This document shows, piece by piece, positions 31,789 through 35,951 of a stretch of DNA of 35,951 bases; the stretch's first letter is position 1; every line of letters starts with the position of its first letter. The position numbers were made by a program, and so were the translations under genes. Location: NCBI GenBank assembly GCA_903824505.1, contig CAIJXG010000037.1:1-35951 (forward strand), written 5' to 3'. This stretch comes from an uncultured Pseudomonadota bacterium (lineage in GTDB: Bacteria; Pseudomonadota; Alphaproteobacteria; UBA9219). The notes below the pieces were generated by a model. That model was not told the DNA's origin and made no database searches. It saw only the letters and a list, made by a program, of their open reading frames with translations.

Positions 31789-33675
31789 TTATCTTAAAGC
31801 GTTTAGCGCCTCTTTGACGTGCACGACAACCTCCTCCCACGCGCCGGGTCTTTTTTGTCCAAAGACTCGCGCGGAAGGGTACCACGGGTTATCCGGCCTG
31901 TTTTGAAGCCACCGCCAACAGGCGTCGAAGCGGGAGAGCACCCAAACGGGTTTGCCCAGACCTCCGGCCAGATGGACAACCGAGGTATCTACCGAGATGA
32001 CAAGATCCAGCCGCTCGATCAGCGCGGCGGTGTCCTCGAAATCTTGCACCTCTCCCATGAAATCGATTAAGGGAAGGCCGCTTGCGGTTCTTTGCGCAGA
32101 AGCCGCCCCCATTTGAAGCGTGTAAAAATGGATTGAGGGAAGGTCAAAAAGGGGCCGCAGCGTTTCAAGGCTCAGGCTCCGCCGCCGATCAATCATATGG
32201 GCGTTCAACTGATGCGGGCGCGGATTTCCGGCCCAAACCAAACCGACTTTCAGCCCTGTTTCCGGCATCTCTTTCTTCGCCCAGCGCGCGCGGGTTTCGG
32301 GACTGACAAACAAATAGGGAATCGGAGCCGGAATCGTCTCAATCCGCGTGTCAAAAATATGCGGCAGGCTCATCAAGGGCGCTTGAAGATCATAATCGCT
32401 TTCCAAGGCCTGTGCGGGCAGCGCGTCAATGAAGGGGCAGTTTTTCAAAAGCCCCCGCAAGGGAGGTGGACAAAGCACATGCACCTTGCCGCCGCGCTCC
32501 GTGCACAAGGCAGCATAGCGCACGAAGTGCAGCGTGTCGCCGAAGCCTTGCTCGCTCCATAAAAGCAGGCGTTTACCTGTCAACGAGTCACCTCGCCATT
32601 GTCGTTCGGGGGACGGGCATTCGCCCCGCATATGGGCAATGCCAAGCCCGACTTCGTGTAGCCTCCACCCGGGAGCATAGTCCCCCAGCGCAAGCAGCGA
32701 CAACGATTTGTTCCACTGCGCGTCAATCGAGGAGGGTTTAAGCGCCAAAGCCTCATCGAACGACACAACGGCTTCTTCATGCCGTGAGAGATCCTGAAGA
32801 AAGGTCCCGCGATTGATCCGCGCATCGGCAGAATGGGGTTCTAGCCGCAGGGCTTCAGCTGAGGCCTCTAGCGCTTCCTCCAGCAAATTCAGATCGCGCA
32901 GACTGGTAGCAAGATTAATAAGGGCTTGAGCATAGGTAGGTTTAAGGCGCAACGCCTCTCGATAATAGGCGACCGCTTCTTCGGGCTTTCCCGTTTGGCG
33001 CATGACATTGCCCATATTGTTCAGCGCGACGATGTTGGCAGGATCCTCCTTCAGGGCTTTTTCGAACCATGTTTGGGCAATGCCCAACCATTGACGCGAG
33101 TCGCTGCCTTGACCCGTCTGACACAGAGCCACCCCCAGATTGACCATCGCATCGCAGTAATCGGGCTTAAGCCGCAGCGCGTTTTCGTAATGAGTCATCG
33201 CCTCGCGCGCTTTTCCGGCAACATACAGAATGTTTCCGCACTGGAAATGCGCGACGGGATTTTCTGGAGACAGCTGCAAAATACGTCCGTAAAGCTCCGT
33301 CGCCTCGCTCAGATTCCCCGTATCCTGAAACAGGCTTGCTAAATGGGTCAACGCAGGAACATAGTCCGGCTGAAGCGCACGCGCTTGTTCATAACGCGCG
33401 CGGGCTTTGTCCGTTTGTCCGAGATAACGCAGCGCAAGCCCTAGATTCGTTAGGGTTTCGGGGTCAACCTCTGTCTGCCGCGCCGCTTTTTCCAGCACCT
33501 CGATAGCGAATTCCATCCGCCCCGTCTGCACATAAAGACCGCCCAAAAGCCGCAGCCCGTTGAGATCCGCCGGCGCAACGCGCAGAAGTTTACGATAGGC
33601 TTTTTCGGCCTCTGCCATCCGGCCGGACTGGTGGTGCGTGATGGCGGCATCAAGAAGGCGGGCGGTATGAGACAT
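31789..33675 (-). CDS. Tetratricopeptide protein with C-terminal glycosyltransferase-like domain
   Basis: The 628-residue product has about nine TPR repeats over residues 1-310, with typical copies AEKAYRKLLRVAPADLNGLR, AMTHYENALRLKPDYCDAM and AVAYYREALRLKPTYAQALI. A C-terminal domain of about 300 residues resembles GT9/GT41-type glycosyltransferases. It begins at RLLLWSEQGFGDTLHFVRYA and ends with the donor-site block ISVDTSVVHLAGGLGKPVWV near 556-575. Such TPR-GT proteins are commonly annotated in alphaproteobacteria and may modify proteins or envelope glycans; the substrate is unknown. It is the last gene of a same-strand run after galE (53-base gap), whose product could supply UDP-galactose. 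Confidence 0.85.
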   Translation of the reverse strand: MSHTARLLDAAITHHQSGRMAEAEKAYRKLLRVAPADLNGLRLLGGLYVQTGRMEFAIEVLEKAARQTEVDPETLTNLGLALRYLGQTDKARARYEQARALQPDYVPALTHLASLFQDTGNLSEATELYGRILQLSPENPVAHFQCGNILYVAGKAREAMTHYENALRLKPDYCDAMVNLGVALCQTGQGSDSRQWLGIAQTWFEKALKEDPANIVALNNMGNVMRQTGKPEEAVAYYREALRLKPTYAQALINLATSLRDLNLLEEALEASAEALRLEPHSADARINRGTFLQDLSRHEEAVVSFDEALALKPSSIDAQWNKSLSLLALGDYAPGWRLHEVGLGIAHMRGECPSPERQWRGDSLTGKRLLLWSEQGFGDTLHFVRYAALCTERGGKVHVLCPPPLRGLLKNCPFIDALPAQALESDYDLQAPLMSLPHIFDTRIETIPAPIPYLFVSPETRARWAKKEMPETGLKVGLVWAGNPRPHQLNAHMIDRRRSLSLETLRPLFDLPSIHFYTLQMGAASAQRTASGLPLIDFMGEVQDFEDTAALIERLDLVISVDTSVVHLAGGLGKPVWVLSRFDACWRWLQNRPDNPWYPSARVFGQKRPGAWEEVVVHVKEALNALR

Positions 33676-33728
33676 GCCTTTGTTGTATGCTTACCCGCTC
33701 AGGGCGGCAAGATGTCTGCGGCCACGGA

Positions 33729-34721
33729 TCACTGAAAATCGTGGAGCGCCTTCTTCTCCCATGCCAGCGCATGCGCGATGATTGTCGGCAGATCGTCGAA
33801 TTTGGGCGTCCAGCCTAATTCTTTCCGCAACCAATCGGCCTGAGCCACGAGCGCCGCGGGATCTCCCTCGCGGCGAGGGGATTCCACCATAGGCAAGGGT
33901 TGACCCGTAACGGCTTCCACGGCTCGCAGGACTTCGCGCACCGAAAAGCCGTGCCCATAGCCGCAATTCACGGCGCGGCTCGCGCCCCCTGCGAGCAAAT
34001 AGCGGATCCCCCGCACATGGGCATCCGCCAGATCGCTGACATGGATATAATCCCGGATGCAGGTGCCGTCAGGCGTGGGGTAATCCGTGCCGAAAATCTC
34101 CAGCTGCGGAAATTCACCCAGATACACCCGCAACGCGCGCCGGATCAGATGGCTGACGAAAGGAATGACCTGCCCTGCCCGCGCATCTGGATCAGCCCCT
34201 GCCACATTGAAATACCGCATAGAGAGGGCGCGCAGCCCATAAGCCATGCTGGCATCCTGCAGCATCATCTCGGTCATCAACTTCGACCGCCCATAGGGGT
34301 TCACAGGATTTAGCGGCGTTTCTTCGAGAATGGGAATCTCGGCCGGATTTCCATAAACGGCGGCTGTCGAGGAAAAGAGAAAAGACGGAATTTTTTCCGC
34401 CACGCAGGCCGCAATCAGATTCCGGCTGACCAGCGTATTCCCCTGATAATACAGTAAAGGATCACGCACGGATTCATCGACCCGAATGCGTCCGGCGCAA
34501 TGGATCACGGACACAATTCCCTCGCGCCGCAACAAAGGGCGGATCAGCGCCTCGTCCCCACAATCGCCTTCCGTAAAAGGAACCTCCGCAGACACAAGCT
34601 CCCGCCGTCCCGAGGATAAATCATCCACAACAACAGGCCAAAACCCCTCGCGCCGCAGAGCCAACACAATATGGCTGCCGATATACCCCGCGCCACCGGT
34701 CACAAGAATGGAAGAAGACAT
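33729..34721 (-). CDS. galE: UDP-glucose 4-epimerase
   Basis: GalE interconverts UDP-glucose and UDP-galactose using bound NAD. The 330-residue product is an extended short-chain dehydrogenase: Rossmann motif VTGGAGYIGSHI near residues 7-18, FSSTAAVYG near 116-124 with the catalytic Ser/Thr, and NPYGRSKLMTEMM near 144-156 with the Tyr-x3-Lys pair. GalE blocks MRYFNVAGADPD and GTCIRDYIHVSDLADAH are present. Length is normal. It lies between the SPFH gene (51 bases upstream) and the TPR-glycosyltransferase gene on the same strand. Confidence 0.95.
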   Translation of the reverse strand: MSSSILVTGGAGYIGSHIVLALRREGFWPVVVDDLSSGRRELVSAEVPFTEGDCGDEALIRPLLRREGIVSVIHCAGRIRVDESVRDPLLYYQGNTLVSRNLIAACVAEKIPSFLFSSTAAVYGNPAEIPILEETPLNPVNPYGRSKLMTEMMLQDASMAYGLRALSMRYFNVAGADPDARAGQVIPFVSHLIRRALRVYLGEFPQLEIFGTDYPTPDGTCIRDYIHVSDLADAHVRGIRYLLAGGASRAVNCGYGHGFSVREVLRAVEAVTGQPLPMVESPRREGDPAALVAQADWLRKELGWTPKFDDLPTIIAHALAWEKKALHDFQ

Positions 34722-34772
34722 GGAAAAGATGCTTTCAGGAGAGGTCCAAAGGAATGGGAAAAAATACCGCCT

Positions 34773-35738
34773 TTACTTTGACCCCGAAAAATTTCCGGGC
34801 ATAGGGATAACTAAAGTCGATGCGCTGCCGCCGCTGCCTGACATGACTTGGGGCATTTGACCGTTCCATTGCAAAGAGGCTTTAGCTTGTAAATATTGGA
34901 CATAGCGTTCGGGAGAACCGAAAGGCTTGATTTCGGCTTCGATCAAGGCCTCTTGTCCCGCGCCTTCCAAAGTTAGCCTTGTTTTGTTGGCTTCCGCTTC
35001 CAAACGGACGGATTCTGCTCGCCCTCGGGCGGCTTCAATCGCGGAATCCGCAGCGCCTTTCGCTTCGATGACGTTTTGGTCAGCTTCGAACTGCTTGGTG
35101 CGTTTGGTATTCTCAGCGGCAACGGCTTCGTTCTTGGCACGAACCGCCGCTTCGTTGGAAGCCATAAAAGCGTCGGAAGGTTTGATGCTGGCGATCTGCA
35201 AGCTATGGGGTTGAATGCCAAAAAGCTCTTCGACCGATTTTGAAATAGACTCTTCGATTTGGGTCTGAATATCAATGCGGTTCATATTAACCGACACCAT
35301 GTTTTGCGACGCAAAAACGCGCGAGGCGCGGTCTTTGGCAACGGGGATAATCTGGCTTTCAATATCGGCATTTCCCGCACGTCCGATTTCATACATGACG
35401 TGGTTCACTTTATCGTCCGGAACTGTGTAATTGAAATTCAAGTCAAGCGTGACTTTCTGATTATCGACGGTCGTAACATCAAAAGGCGGAATATGCAGCG
35501 TGGTCAAACTGACTTGCACCTTATCGACGGTATCGATCAACGGAATCTTGAAATGAAGTCCGGGCATAATCGGATTCGTTTGCTGCACAACGCCGAAACG
35601 TCGAACATTTCCCCGTTCCGTTGGATTGATGGAATAGACGGAATTGGACATCAGAAGAAGGGCGATAAGGGCCAGAGCGCCGAACCTTGCGGATGTGACG
35701 AATTCAGATTTTTGAGGAAAAATGTTTTGAGGAGGCAT
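34773..35738 (-). CDS. SPFH/band 7 (prohibitin-like) membrane protein
   Basis: The 321-residue product has one N-terminal membrane segment (about residues 18-36) followed by an SPFH/band 7 domain: INPTERGNVRRFGVV near 37-51, PIMPGLHFKIPLIDTVDKV near 56-74, and TVDNQKVTLDLNFNYTVPD near 90-108. A long alanine- and glutamate-rich helical region near 190-260 (AAVRAKNEAVAAENTKR) should form the coiled coil by which such proteins oligomerise. Related proteins organise membrane microdomains or control FtsH-type proteases. Which role applies here is unknown; no ftsH or hflC neighbour is present. AAGGAAA precedes the ATG. It is the first gene of the run with galE. Confidence 0.9.
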   Translation of the reverse strand: MPPQNIFPQKSEFVTSARFGALALIALLLMSNSVYSINPTERGNVRRFGVVQQTNPIMPGLHFKIPLIDTVDKVQVSLTTLHIPPFDVTTVDNQKVTLDLNFNYTVPDDKVNHVMYEIGRAGNADIESQIIPVAKDRASRVFASQNMVSVNMNRIDIQTQIEESISKSVEELFGIQPHSLQIASIKPSDAFMASNEAAVRAKNEAVAAENTKRTKQFEADQNVIEAKGAADSAIEAARGRAESVRLEAEANKTRLTLEGAGQEALIEAEIKPFGSPERYVQYLQAKASLQWNGQMPQVMSGSGGSASTLVIPMPGNFSGSK

Positions 35739-35826
35739 GGATTTTCCTTTGAGACGGCGAGGGCGGTTCGTTTGCGCCTGAAGATTAGCGTTAACAAAGT
35801 TTCAGAAAAAATCAATAGCGTGTCCT

Positions 35827-35858
35827 TTCAGCAATTCTAAAAGTAGGGTGATGGAGGG
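35827..35858 (+). repeat. Copy of the ttcagcaattct intergenic motif
   Basis: The stretch beginning ttcagcaattctaaaagtag shares cagcaattctaa with 2890-2901 and 3114-3125, and resembles the minus strand at 11983-12013. It lies between the SPFH gene and the window edge. The rest of 35739-35859 shows no other feature. Confidence 0.5.
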
Positions 35859-35859
35859 T

Positions 35860-35951
35860 TTAGCATGAGGTTGTTTGGATTTTAAGGAGGTTATCTGGGA
35901 TTTTGAAGGTCGTGAGGGTGAGGAGGAAAGTGTCCCAGTCGGGGAAGATGG
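35860..35951 (-). CDS. Possible 3' end of a gene leaving the window
   Basis: An open minus-strand frame enters from the right edge and stops at 35860. Its last residues read FPDWDTFLLTLTTFKIPDNL and then a short basic tail. The DWDxF-FxIPD pattern recalls the C-terminal tail of VapB-type antitoxins, but with only 29 codons this is weak. It could equally be chance. Confidence 0.3.
   Translation of the reverse strand, partial: IFPDWDTFLLTLTTFKIPDNLLKIQTTSC

Overview
The window looks like a chromosomal segment from an alphaproteobacterium. Markers for this are an NDUFA12-type complex I accessory subunit beside MlaD and a DUF2155 protein, a TPR-bamB gene pair, ScpA/ScpB, the long form of PurC, and tRNA and 4.5S RNA sequences of alphaproteobacterial type. 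Base composition is moderately GC-rich by eye, with AT-rich intergenic stretches. No plasmid or prophage module, CRISPR array or rRNA gene is visible. The exact lineage cannot be fixed from this sequence. Carriage of Dot/Icm genes would fit a host-associated or protist-associated alphaproteobacterium (inference).

Layout. 0-5.5 kb (minus strand): DUF2155 protein, mlaD, NDUFA12-like protein, a YdcH-like protein, a TerC/YjbE membrane protein, thioredoxin and purL. 5.5-6.6 kb is a decayed zone with an inositol-monophosphatase fragment, tRNA-Val with an overlapping terminator-like hairpin, a frameshifted ISAs1-type transposase remnant and a REP-like hairpin. 6.6-9.1 kb holds an asparaginase and a SurA-like chaperone, followed by a 0.7-kb repeat-rich gap. 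9.8-11.7 kb (plus) is mlaE-mlaF-DUF167, then tRNA-Ser. 12.2-13.2 kb (minus) is the type IVB secretion pair icmD-icmJ. 13.5-18.8 kb (plus) is a TPR protein, bamB, kdpC and kdpD, followed by the 4.5S SRP RNA, purC and a family 2 glycosyltransferase. 20.9-22.4 kb (minus) is scpA-scpB. 22.9-25.3 kb (plus) is dotM/icmP, dnaQ and a RimI-like acetyltransferase. 25.3-28.3 kb (minus) carries two tandem DotB-like ATPases and an unrecognised protein. Then come tRNA-Leu, an HU-family gene with a clear terminator, an alpha/beta hydrolase, a degenerate 2OG-oxygenase-like protein and pgk. The right end (minus) is an SPFH protein, galE and a TPR-glycosyltransferase.

How the genes work together. The main accessory system is a Dot/Icm type IVB secretion system whose parts lie in three islands among housekeeping genes: IcmD/DotP and IcmJ/DotN; DotM/IcmP; and two DotB-like motor ATPases. 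DotM and DotN belong to the coupling complex that hands substrates to the channel, and DotB powers it. DotL, DotO/IcmB, DotA, DotG, DotH and the others are not in this window. MlaD, MlaE and MlaF together make an outer-membrane lipid-asymmetry transporter, but they are split between two loci. KdpC and KdpD are present without kdpFAB or kdpE, and the KdpD phosphoacceptor histidine position reads arginine.

Repeats: two 166-bp copies about 91% identical (1-166 and 22495-22660), a smaller AT-rich intergenic family built around the motif cagcaattctaa, and a pair of 23-bp direct repeats upstream of mlaE.
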